From positions 10,664,001-10,728,000 of the forward strand of contig CM082591.2 of the NCBI GenBank assembly GCA_040954595.2: DNA of 64,000 nt, in the 5' to 3' direction. Shown piece by piece: positions 25,945 to 40,140 of this stretch (position 1 is its first letter; every line of letters begins with the position of its first letter). Source of the DNA: Balanoglossus misakiensis. Taxonomy: Eukaryota; Hemichordata. The notes below the pieces were generated by a model that saw only the letters and a program-made list of their open reading frames with translations, ran no database searches and was not told where the DNA came from. Made by a program: the position numbers and the translations under genes.

Positions 25945-26550
25945 ATGCGCATAGACCTATCATGTGTTCTGCGCATCACAACAGAATTTTGTAAACAAAC
26001 GAGGCTGTGTTTGGAAGCAACCATGGAAACTTTAGAACTATCCGTCGATCTACAGAGTCTAGTGGAAAACTTTCATATGCGCATAGACCTATCATGTGTT
26101 CTGCGCATCACAACAGAATTTTGTAAACAAACGAGGCTGTGTTTGGAAGCAACCATGGAAACTTTTGAACTATCCGTCGATCTACAGAGTCTAGTGGAAA
26201 ACTTTCTAATGCGCATAGACCTATCATGTGTTCTGCGCATCACAACAGAATTTTGTAAACAAACGAGGCTGTGTTTGGAAGCAACCATGGAAACTTTAGA
26301 ACTATCCGTCGATCTACAGAGTCCAGTGGAAAACTTTCTTATCCTCATAGGCCTATCATGTGTTCTGCGCATCACAACAGAATTTTGTAAACAAACGAGG
26401 CTGTGTTTGGAAGCAACAATGGAAACTTTAGAACTATCCGTCGATCTACAGTGTCTAGTGGAAAACTTTCTTATGCGCATAGACCTATCATGTGTTCTGC
26501 GCATCACAACAGAATTTTGTAAACAAACGAGGATGTGTTTGGAAGCAACC

Positions 26551-28926
26551 ATGGAAACTTTAGAACTATCCGTCGATCGACAGAGTCTAGTGGAAAACTT
26601 TCTTATGCGCATAGACCTATCATGTGTTCTGCGCATCACAACAGAATTTTGTAAACAAACGAGGCTGTGTTTGGAAGAAACCATGGAAACTTTAGAACTA
26701 TCCGTCGATCTACAGAGTCTAGTGGAAAACTTTCTTATGCGCATAGACCTATCATGTGTTCTGCGCATCACAACAGAATTTTGTAAACAAACGAGGCTGT
26801 GTTTGGAAGCAACCATGAAAACTTTAGAACTATCCGTCGATCGACAGAGTCTGGTGGAAAACTTTCTTATGCGCATAGACCTATCATGTGTTCTGCGCAT
26901 CACAACAGAATTTTGTAAACAAACGAGGCTGTGTTTGGAAGCAACCATGGAAACTTTAGAACTATCCGTCGATGGACAGAGTCTAGTGGAAAACTTTCTT
27001 ATGCGCATAGACCTATCATGTGTTCTGCGCATCACAACAGAATTTTGTAAACAAACGAGGCTGTGTTTGGAGGCAACCATGGAAACTTTAGAACTGTCCG
27101 TCGATCTACAGAGTCTAGTGGAAAACTTTCTTATGCGCATAGACCTATCATGTGTTCTGCGCATAACAACAGAATTTTGTAAACAAACGAGGCTGTGTTT
27201 GGAAGCAACCATGGAAACTTTAGAACTATCCGTCGTTCTGCAGAGTCTACAGGAAAACTTTCTTATCCTCATAGGCCTATCATGTGTTCTGCGCATCACA
27301 ACAGAATTTTGTAAACAAACGAGGCTGTGTTTGGAAGCAACCATGGAAACTTTAGAACTATCCGTCGATCTACAGAGTCTAGTGAAAAACTTTCTTATGC
27401 GCATAGACCTATCATGTGTTCTGCGCATCACAACAGAATTTTGTAAACAAACGAGGCTGTGTTTGGAAGCAACCATGGAAACTTTTGAACTATCCGTCGA
27501 TCTACAGAGTCTAGTGGAAAACTTTCTTATGCGCATAGACCTATCATGTGTTCTGCGCATCACAACAGAATTTTGTAAACAAACGAGGCTGTGTTTGGAA
27601 GCAACCATGAAAACTTTAGAACTATCCGTCGATCTACAGAGTCTAGTGGAAAACTTTCTTATGCGCATAGACCTATCATGTGTTCTGCGCATCACAACAG
27701 AATTTTGTAAACAAACGAGGATGTGTTTGGAAGCAACCATGGAAACTTTAGAACTATCCGTCGATCGACAGAGTCTAGTGGAAAACTTTCTTATGCGCAT
27801 AGACCTATCATGTGTTCTGCGCATCACAACAGAATTTTGTAAACAAACGAGGCTGTGTTTGGAAGCAACCATGGAAACTTTAGAACTATCCGTCGATCTA
27901 CAGAGTCTAGTGGAAAACTTTCTTATGCGCATAGACCTATCATGTGTTCTGCGCATCACAACAGAATTTTGTAAACAAACGAGGCTGTGTTTGGAAGCAA
28001 CCATGAAAACTTTAGAACTATCCGTCGATCGACAGAGTCTGGTGGAAAACTTTCTTATGCGCATAGACCTATCATGTGTTCTGCGCATCACAACAGAATT
28101 TTGTAAACAAACGAGGCTGTGTTTGGAAGCAACCATGGAAACTTTAGAACTATCCGTCGATGGACAGAGTCTAGTGGAAAACTTTCTTATGCGCATAGAC
28201 CTATCATGTGTTCTGCGCATCACAACAGAATTTTGTAAACAAACGAGGCTGTGTTTGGAGGCAACCATGGAAACTTTAGAACTGTCCGTCGATCTACAGA
28301 GTCTAGTGGAAAACTTTCTTATGCGCATAGACCTATCATGTGTTCTGCGCATAACAAAAGAATTTTGTAAACAAACGAGGCTGTGTTTGGAAGCAACCAT
28401 GGAAACTTTAGAACTATCGGTCGTTCTGCAGAGTCTACAGGAAAACTTTCTTATCCTCATAGGCCTATCATGTGTTCTGCGCATCACAACAGAATTTTGT
28501 AAACAAACGAGGCTGTGTTTGGAAGCAACCATGGAAACTTTAGAACTATCCGTCGATCTACAGAGTCTAGTGAAAAACTTTCTTATGCGCATAGACCTAT
28601 CATGTGTTCTGCGCATCACAACAGAATTTTGTAAACAAACGAGGCTGTGTTTGGAAGCAACCATGGAAACTTTTGAACTATCCGTCGATCTACAGAGTCT
28701 AGTGGAAAACTTTCTTATGCGCATAGACCTATCATGTGTTCTGCGCATCACAACAGAATTTTGTAAACAAACGAGGCTGTGTTTGGAAGCAACCATGGAA
28801 ACTTTAGAACTATCCGTCGATCTACAGAGTCTAGTGGAAAACTTTCTTATGCGCATAGACCTATCATGTGTTCTGCGCATCACAACAGAATTTTGTAAAC
28901 AAACGAGGCTGTGTTTGGAAGCAACC
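26551..28926. repeat. Higher-order repeat, 1188 bp (9 full units), two copies
   Basis: Copies are 26551-27738 and 27739-28926. Each starts after the GAGGATGTG variant with a GATCGACAG unit. Next come GATCTACAG, ATGAAAAC/GATCGACAG, GATGGACAG, GATCTACAG with CTGTCCGTCG, GTTCTGCAG, AGTGAAAAAC and ACTTTTGAAC units. There is no short unit inside. It overlaps the start of the 2268-bp repeat to its right. Confidence 0.88.
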
Positions 28927-31900
28927 ATGGAAACTTTAGAACTATCCGTCGATCGACAGAGTCTGGTGGAAAACTTTCTTATGCGCATAGACCTATCATG
29001 TGTTCTGCGCATCACAACAGAATTTTGTAAACAAACGAGGCTGTGTTTGGAAGCAACCATGGAAACTTTAGAACTATCCGTCGATGGACAGAGTCTAGTG
29101 GAAAACTTTCTTATGCGCATAGACCTATCATGTGTTCTGCGCATCACAACAGAATTTTGTAAACAAACGAGGCTGTGTTTGGAGGCAACCATGGAAACTT
29201 TAGAACTATCCGTCGATCTACAGAGTCTAGTGGAAAACTTTCTTATGCGCATAGACCTATCATGTGTTCTGCGCATCACAACAGAATTTTGTAAACAAAC
29301 GAGGCTGTGTTTGGAAGCAACCATGGAAACTTTAGAATTATCCGTCGTTCTACAGAGTCTAGAGGAAAACTTTCTTATCCTCATAGGCCTATCATGTGTT
29401 CTGCGCATCACAACAGAATTTTGTAAACAAACGAGGCTGTGTTTGGAAGCAACCATGCGCATAGACCTATCATGTGTTCTGCGCATCACAACAGAATTTT
29501 GTAAACAAACGAGGCTGTGTTTGGAAGCAACCATGGAAACTTTAGAACTATCCGTCGATCTACAGAGTCTAGTGGAAAACTTTCTTATGCGCATAGACCT
29601 ATCATGTGTTCTGCGCATCACAACAGAATTTTGTAAACAAACGAGGCTGTGTTTGGAAGCAACCATGGAAACTTTACAACTATCCGTCGTTCTACAGAGT
29701 CTAGAGGAAAACTTTCTTATCCTCATAGGCCTATCATGTGTTCTGCGCATCACAACAGAATTTTGTAAACAAACGAGGCTGTGTTTGGAAGCAACCATGC
29801 GCATAGACCTATCATGTGTTCTGCGCATCACAACAGAATTTTGTAAACAAACGAGGCTGTGTTTGGAAGCAACCATGGAAACTTTAGAACTATCCGTCGA
29901 TCTACAGAGTCTAGTGGAAAACTTTCTTATGCGCATAGACCTATCATGTGTTCTGCGCATCGCAACAGAATTTTGTAAACAAACGAGGCTGTGTTTGGAA
30001 GCAACCATGGAAACTTTTGAACTATCCGTCGATCTACAGAGTCTAGTGGAAAACTTTCTTATGCGCATAGACCTATCATGTGTTCTGCGCATCACAACAG
30101 AATTTTGTAAACAAACGAGGCTGTGTTTGGAAGCAACCATGGAAACTTTAGAACTATCCGTCGATCTACAGAGTCAAGTGGAAAACTTTCTTATCCTCAT
30201 AGGCCTATCATGTGTTCTGCACATCACAACAGAATTTTGTAAACAAACGAGGCTGTGTTTGGAAGCAACCATGGAAACTTTAGAACTATCCGTCGATCTA
30301 CAGAGTCCAGTGGAAAACTTTCTTATCCTCATAGGCCTATCATGTGTTCTGCGCATCACAACAGAATTTTGTAAACAAACGAGGCTGTGTTTGGAAGCAA
30401 CAATGGAAACTTTAGAACTATCCGTCGATCTACAGTGTCTAGTGGAAAACTTTCTTATGCGCATAGACCTATCATGTGTTCTGCGCATCACAACAGAATT
30501 GTGTAAACAAACGAGGATGTGTTTGGAAGCAACCATGGAAACTTTAGAACTATCCGTCGATCGACAGAGTCTAGTGGAAAACTTTCTTATGCGCATAGAC
30601 CTATCATGTGTTCTGCGCATCACAACAGAATTTTGTAAACAAACGAGGCTGTGTTTGGAAGCAACCATGGAAACTTTAGAACTATCGGTCGTTCTGCAGA
30701 GTCTACAGGAAAACTTTCTTATCCTCATAGGCCTATCATGTGTTCTGCGCATCACAACAGAATTTTGTAAACAAACGAGGCTGTGTTTGGAAGCAACCAT
30801 GGAAACTTTAGAACTATCCGTCGATCTACAGAGTCTAGTGAAAAACTTTCTTATGCGCATAGACCTATCATGTGTTCTGCGCATCACAACAGAATTTTGT
30901 AAACAAACGAGGCTGTGTTTGGAAGCAACCATGGAAACTTTTGAACTATCCGTCGATCTACAGAGTCTAGTGGAAAACTTTCTTATGCGCATAGACCTAT
31001 CATGTGTTCTGCGCATCACAACAGAATTTTGTAAACAAACGAGGCTGTGTTTGGAAGCAACCATGGAAACTTTAGAACTATCCGTCGATCTACAGAGTCT
31101 AGTGGAAAACTTTCTTATGCGCATAGACCTATCATGTGTTCTGCGCATCACAACAGAATTTTGTAAACAAACGAGGCTGTGTTTGGAAGCAACCATGGAA
31201 ACTTTAGAACTATCCGTCGATCGACAGAGTCTGGTGGAAAACTTTCTTATGCGCATAGACCTATCATGTGTTCTGCGCATCACAACAGAATTTTGTAAAC
31301 AAACGAGGCTGTGTTTGGAAGCAACCATGGAAACTTTAGAACTATCCGTCGATGGACAGAGTCTAGTGGAAAACTTTCTTATGCGCATAGACCTATCATG
31401 TGTTCTGCGCATCACAACAGAATTTTGTAAACAAACGAGGCTGTGTTTGGAGGCAACCATGGAAACTTTAGAACTATCCGTCGATCTACAGAGTCTAGTG
31501 GAAAACTTTCTTATGCGCATAGACCTATCATGTGTTCTGCGCATCACAACAGAATTTTGTAAACAAACGAGGCTGTGTTTGGAAGCAACCATGGAAACTT
31601 TAGAATTATCCGTCGTTCTACAGAGTCTAGAGGAAAACTTTCTTATCCTCATAGGCCTATCATGTGTTCTGCGCATCACAACAGAATTTTGTAAACAAAC
31701 GAGGCTGTGTTTGGAAGCAACCATGCGCATAGACCTATCATGTGTTCTGCGCATCACAACAGAATTTTGTAAACAAACGAGGCTGTGTTTGGAAGCAACC
31801 ATGGAAACTTTAGAACTATCCGTCGATCTACAGAGTCTAGTGGAAAACTTTCTTATGCGCATAGACCTATCATGTGTTCTGCGCATCACAACAGAATTTT

Positions 31901-32934
31901 GTAAACAAACGAGGCTGTGTTTGGAAGCAACCATGGAAACTTTACAACTATCCGTCGTTCTACAGAGTCTAGAGGAAAACTTTCTTATCCTCATAGGCCT
32001 ATCATGTGTTCTGCGCATCACAACAGAATTTTGTAAACAAACGAGGCTGTGTTTGGAAGCAACCATGCGCATAGACCTATCATGTGTTCTGCGCATCACA
32101 ACAGAATTTTGTAAACAAACGAGGCTGTGTTTGGAAGCAACCATGGAAACTTTAGAACTATCCGTCGATCTACAGAGTCTAGTGGAAAACTTTCTTATGC
32201 GCATAGACCTATCATGTGTTCTGCGCATCGCAACAGAATTTTGTAAACAAACGAGGCTGTGTTTGGAAGCAACCATGGAAACTTTTGAACTATCCGTCGA
32301 TCTACAGAGTCTAGTGGAAAACTTTCTTATGCGCATAGACCTATCATGTGTTCTGCGCATCACAACAGAATTTTGTAAACAAACGAGGCTGTGTTTGGAA
32401 GCAACCATGGAAACTTTAGAACTATCCGTCGATCTACAGAGTCAAGTGGAAAACTTTCTTATCCTCATAGGCCTATCATGTGTTCTGCACATCACAACAG
32501 AATTTTGTAAACAAACGAGGCTGTGTTTGGAAGCAACCATGGAAACTTTAGAACTATCCGTCGATCTACAGAGTCCAGTGGAAAACTTTCTTATCCTCAT
32601 AGGCCTATCATGTGTTCTGCGCATCACAACAGAATTTTGTAAACAAACGAGGCTGTGTTTGGAAGCAACAATGGAAACTTTAGAACTATCCGTCGATCTA
32701 CAGTGTCTAGTGGAAAACTTTCTTATGCGCATAGACCTATCATGTGTTCTGCGCATCACAACAGAATTGTGTAAACAAACGAGGATGTGTTTGGAAGCAA
32801 CCATGGAAACTTTAGAACTATCCGTCGATCGACAGAGTCTAGTGGAAAACTTTCTTATGCGCATAGACCTATCATGTGTTCTGCGCATCACAACAGAATT
32901 TTGTAAACAAACGAGGCTGTGTTTGGAAGCAACC
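28399..32934. repeat. Higher-order repeat, 2268 bp, two tandem copies
   Basis: Copies are 28399-30666 and 30667-32934, each of 16 full and 2 short units. Private markers recur at exactly 2268 bp: CTATCGGTCG (28415 and 30683 region), TTAGAATTATCC, CATCGCAACAG (RIAT variant), CTGCACATC after GAGTCAAGTGG, and GAATTGTGTAAAC followed by GAGGATGTG. The match stops at about 32935, where a GATCTACAGAGTCTAGAGG unit replaces the expected GTTCTGCAG unit. Confidence 0.9.
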
Positions 32935-34386
32935 ATGGAAACTTTAGAATTATCCGTCGATCTACAGAGTCTAGAGGAAAACTTTCTTATGCGCATAGAC
33001 CTATCATGTGTTCTGCGCATCACAACAGAATTTTGTAAACAAACGAGGCTGTGTTTGGAAGCAACCATGAAAACTTTAGAACTATCCGTCGATCGACAGA
33101 GTCTGGTGGAAAACTTTCTTATGCGCATAGACCTATCATGTGTTCTGCGCATCACAACAGAATTTTGTAAACAAACGAGGCTGTGTTTGGAAGCAACCAT
33201 GGAAACTTTAGAACTATCCGTCGATGGACAGAGTCTAGTGGAAAACTTTCTTATGCGCATAGACCTATCATGTGTTCTGCGCATCACAACAGAATTTTGT
33301 AAACAAACGAGGCTGTGTTTGGAGGCAACCATGGAAACTTTAGAACTATCCGTCGATCTACAGAGTCTAGTGGAAAACTTTCTTATGCGCATAGACCTAT
33401 CATGTGTTCTGCGCATCACAACAGAATTTTGTAAACAAACGAGGCTGTGTTTGGAAGCAACCATGGAAACTTTAGAATTATCCGTCGTTCTACAGAGTCT
33501 AGAGGAAAACTTTCTTATCCTCATAGGCCTATCATGTGTTCTGCGCATCACAACAGAATTTTGTAAACAAACGAGGCTGTGTTTGGAAGCAACCATGGAA
33601 ACTTTAGAACTATCCGTCGATCTACAGAGTCAAGTGGAAAACTTTCTTATCCTCATAGGCCTATCATGTGTTCTGCGCATCACAACAGAATTTTGTAAAC
33701 AAACGAGGCTGTGTTTGGAAGCAACAATGGAAACTTTAGAACTATCCGTCGATCTACAGTGTCTAGTGGAAAACTTTCTTATGCGCATAGACCTATCATG
33801 TGTTCTGCGCATCACAACAGAATTTTGTAAACAAACGAGGCTGTGTTTGGAAGCAACCATGGAAACTTTAGAACTATCCGTCGATCGACCGAGTCTAGTG
33901 GAAAACTTTCTTATGCGCATAGACCTATCATGTGTTCTGCGCATCACAACAGAATTCTGTAAACAAACGAGGCTGTGTTTGGAAGCAACCATGGAAACTT
34001 TAGAACTATCCGTCGATCTACAGAGTCAAGTGGAAAACTTTCTTATCCTCATAGGCCTATCATGTGTTCTGCGCATCACAACAGAATTTTGTAAACAAAC
34101 GAGGCTGTGTTTGGAAGCAACAATGGAAACTTTAGAACTATCCGTCGATCTACAGTGGCTAGTGGAAAACTTTCTTATGCGCATAGACCTATCATGTGTT
34201 CTGCGCATCACAACAGAATTTTGTAAACAAACGAGGCTGTGTTTGGAAGCAACCATGGAAACTTTAGAACTATCCGTCGATCGACCGAGTCTAGTGGAAA
34301 ACTTTCTTATGCGCATAGACCTATCATGTGTTCTGCGCATCACAACAGAATTTTGTAAACAAACGAGGCTGTGTTTGGAAGCAACC

Positions 34387-34518
34387 ATGGAAACTTTAGA
34401 ACTATCCGTCGATCTACAGAGTCTAGTGGAAAACTTTCTTATGCGCATAGACCTATCATGTGTTCTGCGCATCACAACAGAATTTTGTAAACAAACGAGG
34501 CTGTGTTTGGAAGCAACC
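34387..34518 (+). repeat. Representative full satellite unit (132 bp)
   Basis: I chose this as a clean example of the commonest full unit, phased on ATG. It reads ATGGAAACTTTAGAACTATC, then a GATCTACAG segment, GTGGAAAACTTTC, ATGCGCATAGACC, TGTTCTGCGCATCACAACAG, TTTTGTAAACAAACGAGG and CTGTGTTTGGAAGCAACC. It contains five CpGs, one NcoI site at the unit junction and two TGCGCA (FspI) sites at positions 56-61 and 80-85. The + frame encodes 44 residues beginning METLELSVDLQ. The opposite strand is also open and encodes 44 basic, Ser/Arg-rich residues beginning MVASKHSLVC. There is no resemblance to tRNA A/B boxes, so this is not a tRNA-derived SINE. Confidence 0.95.
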
Positions 34519-35046
34519 ATGGAAACTTTAGAACTATCCGTCGATCGACAGAGTCTGGTGGAAAACTTTCTTATGCGCATAGACCTATCATGTGTTCTGC
34601 GCATCACAACAGAATTTTGTAAACAAACGAGGCTGTGTTTGGAAGCAACCATGGAAACTTTAGAACTATCCGTCGATGGACAGAGTCTAGTGGAAAACTT
34701 TCTTATGCGCATAGACCTATCATGTGTTCTGCGCACCAAAACAGAATTTTGTAAACAAACGAGGCTGTGTTTGGAGGCAACCATGGAAACTTTAGAACTA
34801 TCCGTCGATCTACAGAGTCTAGTGGAAAACTTTCTTATGCGCATAGACCTATCATGTGTTCTGCGCATCACAACAGAATTTTGTAAACAAACGAGGCTGT
34901 GTTTGGAAGCAACCATGGAAACTTTAGAACTATCCGTCGTTCTACAGAGTCTAGAAGAAAACTTTCTTATCCTCATAGGCCTATCATGTGTTCTGCGCAT
35001 CACAACAGAATTTTGTAAACAAACGAGGCTGTGTTTGGAAGCAACC

Positions 35047-35124
35047 ATGCGCATAGACCTATCATGTGTTCTGCGCATCACAACAGAATTTTGTAAACAA
35101 ACGAGGCTGTGTTTGGAAGCAACC
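35047..35124 (+). repeat. Representative short satellite unit (78 bp)
   Basis: This unit equals positions 55-132 of the full unit. The unit-start ATG is fused directly to CGCATAGACC, removing exactly 54 bp between two ATG triplets (positions 1-3 and 55-57). The NcoI site becomes CCATGC and is lost. All the roughly 47 short units I located have this same junction. That points to one founding deletion, later spread by amplification. Most follow a unit of the GTTCTACAGAGTCTAGAGG / ATCCTCATAGGC type. Rare variants carry ATAGGCC instead of ATAGACC (about 10233, 12973 and 14053). Confidence 0.93.
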
Positions 35125-38100
35125 ATGGAAACTTTTGAACTATCCGTCGATCTACAGAGTCTAGTGGAAAACTTTCTAATGCGCATAGACCTATCATGTG
35201 TTCTGCGCATCACAACAGAATTTTGTAAACAAACGAGGCTGTGTTTGGAAGCAACCATGGAAACTTTAGAACTATCCGTCGATCTACAGAGTCCAGTGGA
35301 AAACTTTGTTATCCTCATAGGCCTATCATGTGTTCTGCGCATCACAACAGAATTTTGTAAACAAACGAGGCTGTGTTTGGAAGCAACAATGGAAACTTTA
35401 GAACTATCCGTCGATCTACAGTGTCTAGTGGAAAACTTTCTTATGCGCATAGACCTATCATGTGTTCTGCGCATCACAACATAATTTTGTAAACAAACGA
35501 GGATGTGTTTGGAAGCAACCATGGAAACTTTAGAACTATCCGTCGATCGACAGAGTCTAGTGGAAAACTTTCTTATGCGCATAGACCTATCATGTGTTCT
35601 GCGCATCACAACATAATTTTGTAAACAAACGAGGCTGTGTTTGGAAGCAACCATGGAAACTTTAGAACTATCCGTCGATCTACAGAGTCTAGTGGAAAAC
35701 TTTCTTATGCGCATAGACCTATCATGTGTTCTGCGCATCACAACAGAATTTTGTAAACAAACGAGGCTGTGTTTGGAAGCAACCATGAAAACTTTAGAAC
35801 TATCCGTCGATGGACAGAGTCTGGTGGAAAACTTTCTTATGCGCATAGACCTATCATGTGTTCTGCGCATCACAACAGAATTTTGTAAACAAACGAGGCT
35901 GTGTTTGGAAGCAACCATGGAAACTTTAGAACTATCCGTCGATGGACAGAGTCTAGTGGAAAACTTTCTTATGCGCATAGACCTATCATGTGTTCTGCGC
36001 ATCACAACAGAATTTTGTAAACAAACGAGGCTGTGTTTGGAGGCAACCATGGAAACTTTAGAACTATCCGTCGATCTACAGAGTCTAGTGGAAAACTTTC
36101 TTATGCGCATAGACCTATCATGTGTTCTGCGCATAACAACAGAATTTTGTAAACAAACGAGGCTGTGTTTGGAAGCAACCATGGAAACTTTAGAACTATC
36201 CGTCGTTCTGCAGAGTCTACAGGAAAACTTTCTTATCCTCATAGGCCTATCATGTGTTCTGCGCATCACAACAGAATTTTGTAAACAAACGAGGCTGTGT
36301 TTGGAAGCAACCATGGAAACTTTAGAACTATCCGTCGATCTACAGAGTCTAGTGAAAAACTTTCTTATGCGCATAGACCTATCATGTGTTCTGCGCATCA
36401 CAACAGAATTGTGTAAACAAACGAGGCTGTGTTTGGAAGCAACCATGGAAACTTTAGAACTATCCGTCGATCTACAGAGTCTAGTGGAAAACTTTCTTAT
36501 GCGCATAGACCTATCATGTGTTCTGCGCATCACAACAGAATTTTGTAAACAAACGAGGCTGTGTTTGGAAGCAACCATGGAAACTTTTGAACTATCCGTC
36601 GATCTACAGAGTCTAGTGGAAAACTTTCTTATGCGCATAGACCTATCATGTGTTCTGCGCATCACAACAGAATTTTGTAAACAAACGAGGCTGTGTTTGG
36701 AAGCAACCATGGAAACTTTAGAACTATCCGTCGATCTACAGAGTCCAGTGGAAAACTTTCTTATCCTCATAGGCCTATCATGTGTTCTGCGCATCACAAC
36801 AGAATTTTGTAAACAAACGAGGCTGTGTTTGGAAGCAACCATGGAAACTTTAGAACTATCCGTCGATCTACAGAGTCAAGTGGAAAACTTTCTTATCCTC
36901 ATAGGCCTATCATGTGTTCTGCGCATCACAACAGAATTTTGTAAACAAACGAGGCTGTGTTTGGAAGCAACAATGGAAACTTTAGAACTATCCGTCGATC
37001 TACAGTGTCTAGTGGAAAACTTTCTTATGCGCATAGACCTATCATGTGTTCTGCGCATCACAACAGAATTTTGTAAACAAACGAGGCTGTGTTTGGAAGC
37101 AACCATGGAAACTTTAGAACTATCCGTCGATCTACAGAGTCTAGTGGAAAACTTTCTTATGCGCATAGACCTATCATGTGTTCTGCGCATAACAACAGAA
37201 TTTTGTAAACAAACGAGGCTGTGTTTGGAAGCAACCATGGAAACTTTAGAACTATCCGTCGTTCTGCAGAGTCTACAGGAAAACTTTCTTATCCTCATAG
37301 GCCTATCATGTGTTCTGCGCATAACAACAGAATTTTGTAAACAAACGAGGCTGTGTTTGGAAGCAACCATGGAAACTTTAGAACTATCCGTCGTTCTGCA
37401 GAGTCTACAGGAAAACTTTCTTATCCTCATAGGCCTATCATGTGTTCTGCGCATCACAACAGAATTTTGTAAACAAACGAGGCTGTGTTTGGAAGCAACC
37501 ATGGAAACTTTAGAACTATCCGTCGATCTACAGAGTCTAGTGGAAAACTTTCTTATGCGCATAGACCTATCATGTGTTCTGCGCATAACAACAGAATTTT
37601 GTAAACAAACGAGGCTGTGTTTGGAAGCAACCATGGAAACTTTAGAACTATCCGTCGATCTACAGAGTCAAGTGGAAAACTTTCTTATCCTCATAGGCCT
37701 ATCATGTGTTCTGCGCATCACAACAGAATTTTGTAAACAAACGAGGCTGTGTTTGGAAGCAACAATGGAAACTTTAGAACTATCCGTCGATCTACAGTGT
37801 CTAGTGGAAAACTTTCTTATGCGCATAGACCTATCATGTGTTCTGCGCATCACAACAGAATTTTGTAAACAAACGAGGCTGTGTTTGGAAGCAACCATGG
37901 AAACTTTAGAACTATCCGTCGATCTACAGAGTCTAGTGGAAAACTTTCTTATGCGCATAGACCTATCATGTGTTCTGCGCATAACAACAGAATTTTGTAA
38001 ACAAACGAGGCTGTGTTTGGAAGCAACCAAGGAAACTTTAGAACTATCCGTCGTTCTGCAGAGTCTACAGGAAAACTTTCTTATCCTCATAGGCCTATCA

Positions 38101-40140
38101 TGTGTTCTGCGCATAACAACAGAATTTTGTAAACAAACGAGGCTGTGTTTGGAAGCAACCATGGAAACTTTAGAACTATCAGTCGTTCTGCAGAGTCTAC
38201 AGGAAAACTTTCTTATCCTCATAGGCCTATCATGTGTTCTGCGCATCACAACAGAATTTTGTAAACAAACGAGGCTGTGTTTGGAAGCAACCATGGAAAC
38301 TTTAGAACTATCCGTCGATCTACAGTGTCTAGTGGAAAACTTTCTTATGCGCATAGACCTATCATGTGTTCTGCGCATCACAACAGAATTTTGTAAACAA
38401 ACGAGGCTGTGTTTGGAAGCAACCATGGAAACTTTAGAACTATCCGTCGATCTACAGAGTCTAGTGGAAAACTTTCTTATGCGCATAGACCTATCATGTG
38501 TTCTGCGCATAACAACAGAATTTTGTAAACAAACGAGGCTGTGTTTGGAAGCAACCATGGAAACTTTAGAACTATCCGTCGTTCTGCAGAGTCTACAGGA
38601 AAACTTTCTTATCCTCATAGGCCTATCATGTGTTCTGCGCATCACAACAGAATTTTGTAAACAAACGAGGCTGTGTTTGGAAGCAACCATGGAAACTTTA
38701 GAACTATCCGTCGATCTACAGAGTCTAGTGAAAAACTTTCTTATGCGCATAGACCTATCATGTGTTCTGCGCATCACAACAGAATTGTGTAAACAAACGA
38801 GGATGTGTTTGGAAGCAACCATGGAAACTTTAGAACTATCCGTCGATCGACAGAGTCTAGTGGAAAACTTTCTTATGCGCATAGACCTATCATGTGTTCT
38901 GCGCATCACAACAGAATTTTGTAAACAAACGAGGCTGTGTTTGGAAGCAACCATGGAAACTTTAGAACTATCCGTCGATCTACAGAGTCTAGTGGAAAAC
39001 TTTCTTATGCGCATAGACCTATCATGTGTTCTGCGCATCACAACAGAATTTTGTAAACAAACGAGGCTGTGTTTGGAAGCAACCATGAAAACTTTAGAAC
39101 TATCCGTCGATGGACAGAGTCTAGTGGAAAACTTTCTTATGCGCATAGACCTATCATGTGTTCTGCGCATAACAACAGAATTTTGTAAACAAACGAGGCT
39201 GTGTTTGGAAGCAACCATGGAAACTTTAGAACTATCCGTCGTTCTGCAGAGTCTACAGGAAAACTTTCTTATCCTCATAGGCCTATCATGTGTTCTGCGC
39301 ATCACAACAGAATTTTGTAAACAAACGAGGCTGTGTTTGGAAGCAACCATGGAAACTTTAGAACTATCCGTCGATCTACAGAGTCTAGTGAAAAACTTTC
39401 TTATGTGCATAGACCTATCATGTGTTCTGCGCATCACAACAGAATTGTGTAAACAAACGAGGATGTGTTTGGAAGCAACCATGGAAACTTTAGAACTATC
39501 CGTCGATCGACAGAGTCTAGTGGAAAACTTTCTTATGCGCATAGACCTATCATGTGTTCTGCGCATCACAACAGAATTTTGTAAACAAACGAGGCTGTGT
39601 TTGGAAGCAACCATGGAAACTTTAGAACTATCCGTCGATCTACAGAGTCTAGTGGAAAACTTTCTTATGCGCATAGACCTATCATGTGTTCTGCGCATCA
39701 CAACAGAATTTTGTAAACAAACGAGGCTGTGTTTGGAAGCAACCATGAAAACTTTAGAACTATCCGTCGTTCTGCAGAGTCTACAGGAAAACTTTCTTAT
39801 CCTCATAGGCCTATCATGTGTTCTGCGCATCACAACAGAATTTTGTAAACAAACGAGGCTGTGTTTGGAAGCAACCATGGAAACTTTAGAACTATCCGTC
39901 GATCTACAGAGTCTAGTGAAAAACTTTCTTATGCGCATAGACCTATCATGTGTTCTGCGCATCACAACAGAATTGTGTAAACAAACGAGACTGTGTTTGG
40001 AAGCAACCATGGAAACTTTAGAACTATCCGTCGATCTACAGAGTCTAGTGGAAAACTTTCTTATGCGCATAGACCTATCATGTGTTCTGCGCATCACAAC
40101 AGAATTTTGTTAACAAACGAGGCTGTGTTTGGAAGCAACC

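Larger units (their letters stand above)
23527..35484 (+). other. 3985-codon open frame across the satellite, probably not a gene
   Basis: The longest + strand frame is about 90 repeats of a 44-residue Leu/Glu-rich peptide beginning METLELSVDLQ, with 26-residue short units beginning MRIDLSC. It opens after an EcoRI-type GGTAAATAA stop and ends at an ACATAA variant. The peptide superficially looks leucine-rich but lacks the LxxLxLxxN pattern of LRR proteins. Variation among units is mostly non-synonymous (D/V/I, L/R/G, MR/IL, D/G). Seven unrelated stop variants occur in the same frame elsewhere. It is most likely a by-product of a 132-bp satellite. Confidence 0.8.

Noticed and set aside
34387-34518. 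tRNA- or 5S-derived SINE monomer with polymerase III promoter
   Set aside because: I find no A box or B box match in the unit and no A-rich or simple-repeat tail on the units.
23527-35484. A leucine-rich-repeat or other giant structural protein
   Set aside because: The 44-residue repeat lacks the LRR consensus. Variants are mostly replacement changes, stops recur in the same frame elsewhere, and the opposite strand is equally open.
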